From positions 62,001 through 126,000 of the forward strand of contig NZ_JNZO01000008.1 in NCBI RefSeq assembly GCF_000717595.1: a stretch of DNA of 64,000 bases, in the 5' to 3' direction. This document shows positions 25,955 through 37,583 of this stretch, in pieces. The notes beneath the pieces are model-generated. The model saw only the letters and a program-made list of their open reading frames with translations, was not told the origin of the DNA and made no database searches. Positions within the stretch are counted from its first letter, which is position 1; the number at the start of each line of letters is the position of its first letter. The translations under genes and the position numbers were made by a program. Source of the stretch: Streptomyces flavochromogenes (GTDB lineage Bacteria > Actinomycetota > Actinomycetes > Streptomycetales > Streptomycetaceae).

Positions 25955-26947
25955 GTGCACACCGCACTCACGTACGCCGACATCAAGACCGCCGCCGACC
26001 GGATCGCCGGACAGGTCCGCCCCGTCACGGTGGCCGAGGCCGAGGCCGAGCCCGGCACCGAGCCGTACAGGCTCCACTTCGCCCTGGAACACATGCAGCA
26101 CACCGGCTCCTTCAAGGCACGCGGAGCGCGGAACTTCCTGCTCGCCCACCAGGAGGACGGCACCCTTCCCGACGCCGGAGTCACGATCGCCTCCGGTGGC
26201 AACGCCGGGCTCGCCTGCGCCTGGGCAGCGCTGCGGCAGGGCGTCCGGGCCACCGTCTTCCTGCCGACCACCGCACCGAAGGTGAAGGCCGACAAGCTCG
26301 TCGGCTACGGCGCCGAGGTCCGGCTCGTCGGCACGGAGTACGCCGAAGCGCTCGCGGCCTGCGAGTCGTTCGCGGCCGAGACCGGGGCGCTCGCCTCCCA
26401 CGCCTACGACCATCCGCTGATCGCCGCCGGGGCCGGCACCCTGCTCGACGAGATCCACGACCGGCTCCCGGACCTCGACACGGTCGTCGTCGCGGTCGGC
26501 GGGGGCGGCCTCTTCTCCGGCGTCGCCACCGCGGCACGGCACCACGGCATCCGTACCGTCGCCGTCGAACCCGAGAACTGCCGCGCCCTCGACGCCGCGC
26601 TCCGGGCCGGGAACCCCGTCGACGTGACCGTCGACTCCGTCGCCGCCGACTCGCTCGGCGCCCGCAGAGCCTCCGCCACCGCCCTGGCGGCCGCTCAGGA
26701 CGACGGAGTCCGTACCGTCCTCGTCCCGGACACCGAGATCATCCGCGCCCGTCGGGCCCTGTGGGACGACCGCCGCCTCGCCGTCGAGCACGCCGCCGCC
26801 ACCGCCCTCGCCGCCCTCACGGCACCGGAGCACGAGGGCACGACCGGCCACGGCTACCGCCCCGCCCCGGGCGAGAAGGTCTGTGTCGTCCTCTGCGGGG
26901 CCAACACGGACCCCGCCGACCTCGCGCACAGCGCGGAGACCGCGTAG
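25955..26947 (+). CDS. PLP-dependent threonine/serine dehydratase
   Basis: This 330-residue fold-type II PLP enzyme has HMQHTGSFKARGARNFLL (Schiff-base Lys), TIASGGNAGLACAWAALRQG (phosphate-side SGGNAG loop), TVVVAVGGGGLFSGVATAA (glycine loop) and VLCGANTD near the end. It has no ACT domain, so it resembles the catabolic or unregulated threonine dehydratase type. GTG 25955 lies after AGGAG. Direct TAGAC repeats (25914-25920) in the promoter region may bind a regulator. Confidence 0.88.
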   Translation: MHTALTYADIKTAADRIAGQVRPVTVAEAEAEPGTEPYRLHFALEHMQHTGSFKARGARNFLLAHQEDGTLPDAGVTIASGGNAGLACAWAALRQGVRATVFLPTTAPKVKADKLVGYGAEVRLVGTEYAEALAACESFAAETGALASHAYDHPLIAAGAGTLLDEIHDRLPDLDTVVVAVGGGGLFSGVATAARHHGIRTVAVEPENCRALDAALRAGNPVDVTVDSVAADSLGARRASATALAAAQDDGVRTVLVPDTEIIRARRALWDDRRLAVEHAAATALAALTAPEHEGTTGHGYRPAPGEKVCVVLCGANTDPADLAHSAETA

Positions 26948-26955
26948 CACGGCAG

Positions 26956-27498
26956 ATGGGCCACTCCCGCCTCGAAGCATCCCTCACCCACCCCGACGAC
27001 CCGGCGTTCCGGGCCTGGCTCCAGGCGCTCTCCCACGCTCTCGGCCGCGACTTCGAGGACGACCTCGGCTCGCCGGGCGGACGCGCGTTCCTCCGGAGGA
27101 CCTTCACCGACAACGGCGCCGTCCCCGCGCCCTCCTTCGCGCCCCTCGTGGACGAACACCGGCGGGTCCACGCCGAGCGTGCCGTGACCTGGCTGCTCGC
27201 CCGGGCGCGCAGGGACACGGGCCGGACCTTCGACGTACCGGTCCGCCACGAGTGGTCCGACGACCGGGACGGGATCGGCCGGGTCTCCGTCGGCCACGAG
27301 CCCGTCGAGGGCCTCGACCCGGTCGACATCGCCGTGTCGGCGGCCGAGGGCGTCCAGTGCCACCTGGCCGACCGCGAACTGCTGGTCTGGCCGCTCTGCC
27401 CCGACCACGGCACCGGCCCCCATGCCACCCGTACCCCCGGCGGAGCGGCCTGGGTCTGCTCGGTCACCGGCCACGTGGTGGCACCCCTCCCGGGCTGA
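26956..27498 (+). CDS. Hypothetical protein with C-terminal Cys/His cluster
   Basis: This 180-residue protein begins 9 nt after the dehydratase stop, so it is probably co-transcribed with it. I do not recognise a family. The C-terminal part (VWPLCPDHGTGPHATRTPGGAAWVCSVTGHVV) has Cys-x2-His and Cys-x4-His spacing that could form a small metal-binding ribbon. The N-terminal two thirds are helical and acidic. No signal peptide is present and the ribosome site is weak. Confidence 0.65.
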   Translation: MGHSRLEASLTHPDDPAFRAWLQALSHALGRDFEDDLGSPGGRAFLRRTFTDNGAVPAPSFAPLVDEHRRVHAERAVTWLLARARRDTGRTFDVPVRHEWSDDRDGIGRVSVGHEPVEGLDPVDIAVSAAEGVQCHLADRELLVWPLCPDHGTGPHATRTPGGAAWVCSVTGHVVAPLPG

Positions 27499-27553
27499 GC
27501 GACAGGGAGGGCCGGTGGCGAGGAGTGCTCGTTCCGTGCGTCAGGATGGGGGC

Positions 27554-28087
27554 ATGACCGAAATTCGTACCCCCCGTCTCATCCTCCGGCGCTGGAGCGA
27601 CGACGACCTTGTCCCGCTGGCCGAGATCAACGCCGATCCCGAAGTGATGCGCTGGATCGGGGACGGCTCGGTCCGGGACCTGGAGCGGACCGCCGAGGAC
27701 ATCGAGCGGTACGAGGAGGAGTGGGACGAGGAGGGCTTCGGGATCTTCGCCGTCGAACTCATCGCCTCGGGCGAGCTGATCGGCTTCGCCGGTCTGTCCC
27801 TGCCGGAGTTCCTCCCGGAGGTGATGCCGGACGTGGAGATCGGCTGGCGTCTGGGCAGGCAGTTCTGGGGCCAGGGATACGCCTCCGAGGCCGCCCACGC
27901 GGTCCTGGAGTTCGCCCTCCAGGACCGCGGGCTCGACCGGGTCGTCGCCATCACCCACATCAGCAACCAGGCCTCCGAGAACGTCATCGGCAAGCTCGGC
28001 ATGACCGAGGAGCGCGAGACGACCCACCCGGACTTCGACGTTCCCCTGCGGGTCTACTCGATCGACCTCACCGAGTACGAGGCCTGA
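27554..28087 (+). CDS. GNAT-family N-acetyltransferase (RimJ/RimL type)
   Basis: This 177-residue protein has TPRLILRRWSDDDLVPLAEINADPEVMRWIG at the N-terminus, typical of the RimJ/RimL-like group. The acetyl-CoA pocket is EIGWRLGRQFWGQGYASEAAHAVLEFA, followed by ISNQASENVIGKLGM. It would acetylate an amine on a protein N-terminus or small molecule. ATG 27554 is the natural start. It is convergent with the serine hydrolase that ends at 28108. Confidence 0.9.
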   Translation: MTEIRTPRLILRRWSDDDLVPLAEINADPEVMRWIGDGSVRDLERTAEDIERYEEEWDEEGFGIFAVELIASGELIGFAGLSLPEFLPEVMPDVEIGWRLGRQFWGQGYASEAAHAVLEFALQDRGLDRVVAITHISNQASENVIGKLGMTEERETTHPDFDVPLRVYSIDLTEYEA

Positions 28088-28107
28088 CGACCCCGGTCGC
28101 GGTCGCC

Positions 28108-29487
<1,380 letters not shown>

Positions 29488-29527
29488 TCATGAGTGCCAA
29501 CGCCCGAGAACGGTTCCTGGCACGGGG

Positions 29528-29547
29528 CACGGGTTGTGGAACCCGTG
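29528..29547. promoter_or_regulatory. Palindrome in a divergent promoter region
   Basis: A perfect inverted repeat, CACGGGTT-GTGG-AACCCGTG, sits between the divergent serine hydrolase and the FAD oxidoreductase, 72 bp before the latter. It is a candidate operator; a hairpin function is less likely between diverging genes. Confidence 0.4.
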
Positions 29548-29619
29548 AGTCCGCGCCTCGCCCCGGCGGACCGGCACGGTAGTGTCCCGGCCGTTGCCGC
29601 GATCTTCGAGGGGGAGAAC

Positions 29620-30948
29620 ATGAAGCGTGCCGTCGTCCTGGGAGGAAGCTTCGCCGGGCTGCTGGCGGCCCGGGTCCTGAGCGACTTCGCCGAACAGGTC
29701 CTGATCGTCGAACCCGACCTGCTCGACGCGGACGGAACGGGCCCCGGCGCCCCGCACCGGCGGCAGCTCCACGCCCTGCTCGCCATGGGCCACACCCAGA
29801 TCGAGCGCCTCTTCCCCGGCATCACCCGGGAGATGCTGCGCGGCGGCGCCCGCCTCGGCGAGGGCGACGCCGTCCGGTTCTACGTCGACGGAGCGAAGAA
29901 GGCGTCCGTCGCCGACTCCCGGATGCTCGGCGCGACACGACCCTTCGTCGAGGCACACGTACGGCGCCGCGTCACGGCCCTCCCCGAGGTCGCATGGGAG
30001 CACGCCACCGCGAAGGGGCTGCTCCTCAGGGGAGACCGCGTCGTCGGCGTACGCCTGGAGACGGCCCGGACCGCCACCGGCGGCCCGGACTCCGTGTACG
30101 AGCTCTCGGCCGACCTCGTCGTGGACGCCATGGGACGCTCCAGCCGACTCGGCGGCTGGCTCACCGAACTGGGCTGGGACGCCCCACCGGTGGACCGGAT
30201 GCGGGTCGACCTCGGCTACGCCACGGCGCGCTTCGCCCGCGGGAGCGAACTCCCGGACACGGTGATCGCCCACGCCACACCGGGCCCCGCCAGCGCCTAC
30301 CTGCCCACCCTCTGCGAACCCGGCGCCCTGGCCGCCGTCGAGGGCGACGCCTGGTCCGTGGTCCTCGCGGGATACGCCGAGCACCGTCCCGGACGCGACC
30401 GGGCGCAGTTTCTCGCCCGGATGAAGAGGTGCGTCGCTCCGGTGCGCGAGGTGGCCGAGCGGTGCGAGATGCTCGGGGACGTCGAGTCCTTCCACTTCCG
30501 GGAGAGCAGGCGGCACCGCTTCACCGACCTCACCCGCTTCCCCGGCGGCCTCGTCGCCATCGGCGACGCCATGGCGACAGTGAACCCCGTCTACGGCCAA
30601 GGACTCACCCTCGCGGCCCTGCAGGCCTCGTCCCTCGCCGTGCACCTGCGGTCCGGTGCCTCACCGCACGCACCCGCCCGGGGCTACTTCCGCCGTGCCG
30701 GCGTGGTCGTCGACGCCGCCTGGCAGCTGTCGACGACCGCCGACCTGGCCCAGCCGCACGTCACCGGCCCGTACCCCCGTGGTTACCGCTTCCTGCGCTG
30801 GGCCGGCGACCGGATCACGACCGCGTCCGTCAGGGACGCCGAGGTGAACCAGGCGTACATGGACGTCGTCCACATGCGCCGCCACCCGAAGGCGCTCACC
30901 GCACCCCGTGTGCTCGCCCGTACGGCGCGCGTCCTCTGGAGGGGATGA
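29620..30948 (+). CDS. FAD-dependent oxidoreductase / monooxygenase-like protein
   Basis: This 442-residue protein begins with a Rossmann FAD-binding segment (RAVVLGGSFAGLLAARVLSDF, GGSFAG motif followed by the acidic EPDLL), has DLVVDAMGRSSRLGGWL (the 'DG/DAxGR' motif) and the second FAD site GGLVAIGDAMATVNPVYGQGLTLAALQA. This fits group A flavoprotein hydroxylases and geranylgeranyl-reductase-like proteins. ATG 29620 follows GGGGAGA. The substrate cannot be read from sequence. A 15-bp hairpin terminates it. Confidence 0.85.
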   Translation: MKRAVVLGGSFAGLLAARVLSDFAEQVLIVEPDLLDADGTGPGAPHRRQLHALLAMGHTQIERLFPGITREMLRGGARLGEGDAVRFYVDGAKKASVADSRMLGATRPFVEAHVRRRVTALPEVAWEHATAKGLLLRGDRVVGVRLETARTATGGPDSVYELSADLVVDAMGRSSRLGGWLTELGWDAPPVDRMRVDLGYATARFARGSELPDTVIAHATPGPASAYLPTLCEPGALAAVEGDAWSVVLAGYAEHRPGRDRAQFLARMKRCVAPVREVAERCEMLGDVESFHFRESRRHRFTDLTRFPGGLVAIGDAMATVNPVYGQGLTLAALQASSLAVHLRSGASPHAPARGYFRRAGVVVDAAWQLSTTADLAQPHVTGPYPRGYRFLRWAGDRITTASVRDAEVNQAYMDVVHMRRHPKALTAPRVLARTARVLWRG

Positions 30949-30963
30949 CGCGGGGACGCGCAG

Positions 30964-31000
30964 GGGCCCGGCCGGTCGACGGAGCCGACCGGCCGGGCCC
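30964..31000. terminator. Bidirectional hairpin between FAD oxidoreductase and katG
   Basis: A perfect 15-bp stem, GGGCCCGGCCGGTCG and its complement with a 7-nt loop, lies 16 bp after the oxidoreductase stop and 49 bp from the convergent katG stop. It could serve both. Confidence 0.65.
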
Positions 31001-31048
31001 TGGGGATCACACGGGGTTCAGCCGTTCACAGCCGTTCCCGGCCGGCGA

Positions 31049-33301
<2,253 letters not shown>

Positions 33302-33377
33302 TCAGCCGGGGCGGGCACCAGTGGGGTGTCTTGTGCCCGACCGGAGCCGTGGTGTGCCTTGGCTATTGCCGGAACCG

Positions 33378-33405
33378 ATCCTACGATGGACAGAGTCCAA
33401 GTCAA
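33378..33405 (-). promoter_or_regulatory. Predicted katG promoter with embedded Fur/PerR-type dyad
   Basis: On the minus strand, TTGACT (33405-33400) and TAGGAT (33383-33378) are 16 nt apart. The inverted repeat TGGAC-AGA-GTCCA (33387-33399) fills the spacer, so a bound repressor would block RNA polymerase. The divergent Fur-type gene starts 41 bp from the dyad. Confidence 0.6.
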
Positions 33406-33439
33406 GAACCACGCCAATCATCCGAAGGGGTGAGCCGAA

Positions 33440-33850
33440 ATGAGTGACCTGCTGGAGCGCCTGCGTGCGCGTGGCTGGCGCATGACATCCCAGCGGCGCG
33501 TCGTCGCGGAGGTCCTCGCCGGCGAGCACGTCCACCTCACGGCCGACGAGGTGCACGCGCGCGCCGTGGCACGCCTTCCGGAGATCGCGCGGGCGACCGT
33601 CTACAACACCCTGGGTGAGCTGGTGGCGCTCGGCGAGGTCGTGGAGCTCTCCACGGACGGCCGGGCGAAGCGGTACGACCCGAACGCGCACCACGCGCAC
33701 CAGCACCTGGTCTGCTCGAACTGCGGCATCATCCGCGACGTCCACCCGACGGGGGACCCGCTGACGGTCCTCCCGCCCGAGGAGCGGTTCGGCTTCACCG
33801 TCTCGAAGGCCGACGTGACGTACCGGGGGCTCTGCCCGGCCTGCGCCTGA
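33440..33850 (+). CDS. Fur-family peroxide-responsive regulator (CatR/PerR/FurA-like)
   Basis: This 136-residue protein has an N-terminal winged helix (RMTSQRRVVAEVLAGEHVHLTADEVHARA, RATVYNTLGELVALG) and a C-terminal dimerisation domain with the metal-binding YDPNAHHAHQHLVCSNCGIIRDV plus LCPACA, giving two CXXC pairs for structural zinc. The HHAHQH motif supplies regulatory metal ligands. Its position divergent to katG, with a dyad in the katG promoter, suggests it represses katG and perhaps itself. FurA/CatR-type control is known for Streptomyces catalases. A 13-bp terminator follows. Confidence 0.92.
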   Translation: MSDLLERLRARGWRMTSQRRVVAEVLAGEHVHLTADEVHARAVARLPEIARATVYNTLGELVALGEVVELSTDGRAKRYDPNAHHAHQHLVCSNCGIIRDVHPTGDPLTVLPPEERFGFTVSKADVTYRGLCPACA

Positions 33851-33869
33851 ACCGGTCCGCCGAAACGGC

Positions 33870-33904
33870 GGAAGCCCCTCCATCGTGCCGGTGGAGGGGC
33901 TTCC
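33870..33904. terminator. Hairpin between the Fur-type gene and tpx
   Basis: A perfect 13-bp stem (GGAAGCCCCTCCA and complement) with a 9-nt loop lies 19 bp after the regulator stop and 27 bp from the convergent tpx stop. Confidence 0.7.
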
Positions 33905-33931
33905 GTGCGTCGCCCTGAGGCGGCGGCGTTC

Positions 33932-34432
33932 CTACTTGAGGGCGGCGAGGGCGTCCGCGTAGCTGGGCTCCTCGGCGATCTCGCCGACGAGCTGCGCGTG
34001 CAGCACGGTGTCGTTCTCGTCGAGGACGACGACCGCGCGGGCGGTCAGGCCGGCCAGCGGGCCGTCCGCGATCTCCACGCCGTAGTTGGTGTGGAACTCA
34101 CGGCCGCGGAGCGTCGAGAGGTTCTTGACGTTCTCGAGACCCTCGGCACCGCAGAAGCGGGCCTGCGCGAAGGGGAGGTCGGCGGAGATGCAGAGCACCA
34201 CCGTGTTCTCCAGCGCGACGACCTTCTCGTTGAACGCGCGGACCGAGGACGCGCAGGTCGGGGTGTCGACGCTCGGGAAGATGTTGAGGACCTTGCGCTG
34301 ACCGGCGTAGTCCTTCAGCGACTTGTCCGCCAGGCCCTCGGCGACGAGCGTGAAGTCAGGAGCCTGGCTTCCCGGGGTCGGCAGGGTGCCGTTGACCTGT
34401 ACAGGGCTGCCCTTCAGCGTGACCTGGGCCAT
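33932..34432 (-). CDS. tpx: Thiol peroxidase (atypical 2-Cys peroxiredoxin)
   Basis: This 166-residue protein has [19 protein letters not shown] with the peroxidatic Cys60 and [12 protein letters not shown] with the resolving Cys94, matching E. coli Tpx spacing. It reduces peroxides with thioredoxin. ATG 34432 is preceded by AAGGAGAT; upstream in-frame sequence is not conserved. Together with katG and the Fur-type gene it forms a local oxidative-stress cluster. Confidence 0.95.
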   Translation of the reverse strand: MAQVTLKGSPVQVNGTLPTPGSQAPDFTLVAEGLADKSLKDYAGQRKVLNIFPSVDTPTCASSVRAFNEKVVALENTVVLCISADLPFAQARFCGAEGLENVKNLSTLRGREFHTNYGVEIADGPLAGLTARAVVVLDENDTVLHAQLVGEIAEEPSYADALAALK

Positions 34433-34717
34433 GGGAGATCTCCTTCGGACGATGTAAGTGACAACGAGGGGAATCGTACGGCGTGGTGGCGCGCCCACCG
34501 GACACGGCCATCAGGACGGGCTCGGTGTGACCGATCACCGGTGGTTCAGATATGTGAACTCTGATAAAGGGGTCGCGAGCCACTCTCTCGGTCGCCCGAA
34601 CCGGTGAAAACGTGCACCGGGCAACCACTCCGCAACCTTGACGCCTTTGGTTCAGACCTTTAGGTTCCACCCTCGATGGTCACCGCTGGTTCACATACAT
34701 GAAGAAGGAGCAACCCC

Positions 34718-35941
34718 ATGGTCACACGGCGTGATGCTTCCCATGCGAAGCGGAAGGGAAGGAAGGCGCTGCTCGCCGTCCCCCTGCTGGCCGCCGCTCT
34801 CCTCGGCGCATTCGTCACGGTCCCCGGGGGAGGCCGCGCGGAAGCGGCCCCCGCGACGTTCGTGCACCCCGGCGTCCTGGTGTCCCGCGGCCAACTCGAC
34901 TTCACCCGCGAGCGGGTCAACGCCGGCGCGCAGCCGTGGAAGGGCGCCTACGACCAGATGAGGGCGAGCAAGTACGCCTCGCTGTCCCGGGTCCCGAAGC
35001 CCCGCTCCGTAGTCGAGTGCGGCTCCTACTCCAATCCGAACAACGGCTGCACCGACGAGCGCGAGGACGCCATCGCCGCGTACACGCTCTCCCTCGCCTG
35101 GTACGTCACGCGGGACAGCCGGTACGCCCAGAAGGCCATCGAGATCATGGACGCCTGGTCCGGGGTGATCACCGACCACACCAACTCGAACGCGCCGCTG
35201 CAGACGGGCTGGGCCGGATCCTCCTGGCCGCGTGCCGCCGAGATCATCCGGTACACCTACACCGGCTGGCCCCAGCCCCGCGTCGACCGGTTCAAGACCA
35301 TGCTCCGCAACGTCTACCTCCCCGAGGTCGCCAACGGGTCCCACTCCAACGGCAACTGGGAGCTCAGCATGACCGAGGCGGCCATCGGCATCGCCGTCTT
35401 CCTGGAGGACCGCGCCGCGTACGACAAGGCCGTGGCGAAGTTCCGCGGCCGCGTCCCCGCCTACATCTACCTGGCCGGCGACGGTGCCCTGCCGAAGGCG
35501 GCGCCGGGCAGCGGCCTCGACACGCGCGACGAGATCGTCCGGTACTGGCAGGGCCAGACGACCTTCGTCGACGGCCTCACCCAGGAGACCTGTCGCGACC
35601 TCACCCACACGGGCTACGGTCTGTCCGCCATCTCGCACATCGCCGAGACGAGCCGTATCCAGGGCCAGGACCTCTATCCCGAGGTCGCCGACCGGCTGCG
35701 GCACGCGCTCGGCCTGCAGGCCAAGTACGAGCTCGGCGCGGCGGTCCCGAGCTGGCTCTGCGGCGGCACGCTCAAGGACCACCTCGGGCCGGTCACCGAG
35801 GTGGGCTTCAACGCGCTCCACCACCGCATGGGATACGGGATGACGAACACGCAGAGCCTCACCGAGTCCCGGCGCCCGGCCGGCACCGACAACCTCTTTG
35901 TCGCCTGGGAGACCCTCACCCACGCCGCCAACCCCAACTGA
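34718..35941 (+). CDS. Secreted alginate-lyase-family polysaccharide lyase
   Basis: This 407-residue protein has a signal peptide (KALLAVPLLAAALLGAFV, cleavage near AEA-AP) and an (alpha/alpha) toroid of the Alginate_lyase family: HPGVLVSRGQLDFTRERVNAGAQPW, YTLSLAWYVTRDSRYAQKAIEIMDAW, NGNWELSMTEAAIGIAVFLED and CRDLTHTGYGLSAISHIAE. The conserved Asn-Trp, His and Tyr residues are those expected for beta-elimination of uronate polymers. Relatives include alginate lyases and glucuronan lyases (PL38-like), and I cannot tell which applies. ATG 34718 follows AAGGAG. The promoter region has three TGGTTCA repeats. Confidence 0.82.
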   Translation: MVTRRDASHAKRKGRKALLAVPLLAAALLGAFVTVPGGGRAEAAPATFVHPGVLVSRGQLDFTRERVNAGAQPWKGAYDQMRASKYASLSRVPKPRSVVECGSYSNPNNGCTDEREDAIAAYTLSLAWYVTRDSRYAQKAIEIMDAWSGVITDHTNSNAPLQTGWAGSSWPRAAEIIRYTYTGWPQPRVDRFKTMLRNVYLPEVANGSHSNGNWELSMTEAAIGIAVFLEDRAAYDKAVAKFRGRVPAYIYLAGDGALPKAAPGSGLDTRDEIVRYWQGQTTFVDGLTQETCRDLTHTGYGLSAISHIAETSRIQGQDLYPEVADRLRHALGLQAKYELGAAVPSWLCGGTLKDHLGPVTEVGFNALHHRMGYGMTNTQSLTESRRPAGTDNLFVAWETLTHAANPN

Positions 35942-36071
35942 CCCGCGCGCGCGGGGGAGTCCACACCTCTTGACGCCCCCTTACTTCACTTCTTAAATCA
36001 TGGAGGCGCCTAAGACTCTCGTCATGTCATGGGCATGCCGAGAGTCTGCCTTTCCCCCACACCCGACGGAA

Positions 36072-37379
36072 ATGAGAGTCATGCCCTCCGCCCGCTCAGC
36101 ACGGCGGCCGCTGTTCACCGCCGTGACAGCACTCGCCCTGGCCCTGGCCACCGCGGCGCTCGCCCCCACCGGCCTCACCCAGCCCACCGGCCCCGCCGCA
36201 TCGACCGCCTTCCGGACCGCCGCCCTCCAGCCCGCGGCGGAGGCGGCCGCCGTCACCTTCTCCGACACCTTCGACGGCGCCGCGGGGCTCCCCGTGGACG
36301 GCTCGCGGTGGCAGATCGAGACCGGTGACAACGTCAGCAACCACGAGCGGCAGTACTACACGGCCGGCAACCGCAACGCCGCCCTCGACGGCCAGGGCCA
36401 CCTCGTGATCACCGCCCGCAAGGAGAACCCCGGCAACTACCAGTGCTGGTACGGCCGGTGCGAGTACACCTCGGCACGGCTCAACACCGCCGGGAAGTTC
36501 ACCGCGCAGTACGGCCACGTCGAGGCCCGGATGAAGGTGCCGCGCGGCCAGGGCATGTGGCCCGCGTTCTGGATGCTCGGCAACGACCTCGGCCAGGTCG
36601 GCTGGCCCGCTTCCGGCGAGATCGACATCATGGAGAACGTCGGTTTCGAGCCCTCCACCGTGCACGGCACCCTGCACGGCCCCGGCTACTCCGGCGCCGG
36701 CGGCATCGGCGCCGGCTACACCCTGCCCGGTGGCCAGGCCTTCGCCGACGCCTTCCACACCTTCGCCGTCGACTGGTCGCCCGGGAAGATCACCTGGTCC
36801 GTGGACGGAACGGTCTACCAGACTCGTACGCCCGCCGACCTCGGCGGCCGCGCCTGGGTCTTCGACAAACCGTTCTTCCTGATCCTCAACCTCGCGGTCG
36901 GTGGCTACTGGCCCGGCGACCCGGACGGCTCGACCGCGTTCCCGCAGCAGCTCGTCGTCGACCACGTCCGCGTCACCACCGCCGACAGCCCGACGACCGG
37001 CGGACCGATCACCGGCATCGGCGGCAAGTGCGTCGACGTGGCCGCGGCGAACAGCGCCAACGGCACCCCCGTGCAGCTCTACGACTGCAACGGCACCGCC
37101 GCCCAGCACTGGACGGTGGGGGCCGACGGCACGATCCGGGCGCTGGGCAAGTGCCTCGACGTCACCTCCGCCGGTACGGCCGACGGCACCCCCGTCCAGC
37201 TGTGGGACTGCAACGGCACCGGCGCCCAGCAGTGGACCGCCAACGCCGCCAGGGACATCGTCAACCTCGGATCGGGCAAGTGCCTGGACGCCACCGGCAA
37301 CAGCTCCGCCAACGGCACCAGGCTGCAGATCTGGTCGTGCGGCGGCGGCGCGAACCAGAAGTGGACGGTGACACGCTGA
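36072..37379 (+). CDS. Secreted GH16 beta-glucanase with ricin-B lectin domain
   Basis: This 435-residue protein has a signal peptide (FTAVTALALALATAAL) and a GH16 jelly-roll (about 60-310) with the catalytic G-E-I-D-I-M-E motif (Glu183, Asp185, Glu188), flanked by MWPAFWMLGNDL and HTFAVDWSPGKITWSVDG. A ricin-type beta-trefoil (CBM13, about 315-435) has repeated GKCLDVTSAGTADGTPVQLWDCNG units. It is probably an endo-beta-1,3(4)-glucanase/laminarinase. The start is ATG 36072 or ATG 36081, neither with a strong ribosome site. An AGGCGCCT palindrome lies upstream at 36005-36012. Confidence 0.9.
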   Translation: MRVMPSARSARRPLFTAVTALALALATAALAPTGLTQPTGPAASTAFRTAALQPAAEAAAVTFSDTFDGAAGLPVDGSRWQIETGDNVSNHERQYYTAGNRNAALDGQGHLVITARKENPGNYQCWYGRCEYTSARLNTAGKFTAQYGHVEARMKVPRGQGMWPAFWMLGNDLGQVGWPASGEIDIMENVGFEPSTVHGTLHGPGYSGAGGIGAGYTLPGGQAFADAFHTFAVDWSPGKITWSVDGTVYQTRTPADLGGRAWVFDKPFFLILNLAVGGYWPGDPDGSTAFPQQLVVDHVRVTTADSPTTGGPITGIGGKCVDVAAANSANGTPVQLYDCNGTAAQHWTVGADGTIRALGKCLDVTSAGTADGTPVQLWDCNGTGAQQWTANAARDIVNLGSGKCLDATGNSSANGTRLQIWSCGGGANQKWTVTR

Positions 37380-37380
37380 C

Positions 37381-37508
37381 CTCGCCGGTCGGTGATGTGC
37401 GGCCCGATCGACCTCGCCGGTCGGTGACGTGCGGCCCGATCGACCTCGCCGGTCGGTGACGTGCGGCCCGATCGACCTCGCCGGTCCGTGAAGCGCCGGC
37501 CCGCTGAC
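37381..37508. repeat. Four tandem 32-bp repeats after the GH16 gene
   Basis: Units at 37381-37412, 37413-37444 and 37445-37476 are identical except for one base (t/c), and a diverged fourth is at 37477-37508. Each begins CTCGCCGGTCGGTGA and ends CCCGATCGAC; GGTCG and CGACC within the array can pair as short stems. They start one base after the stop and contain no spacers, so this is not a CRISPR array. A role in termination or transcript stability is possible. Confidence 0.9.
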
Positions 37509-37583
37509 CCCGCCCGGACGGTGACGCGCTGACCTGCGGAGCCGTCGGCGGGCGACGCGGGCCGCCCGCCTAGTCTGGTACCC

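Noticed and set aside
37381..37508. CRISPR array
   Set aside because: The 32-bp units are directly contiguous with no spacers and no cas genes are present, so this is an ordinary tandem repeat.
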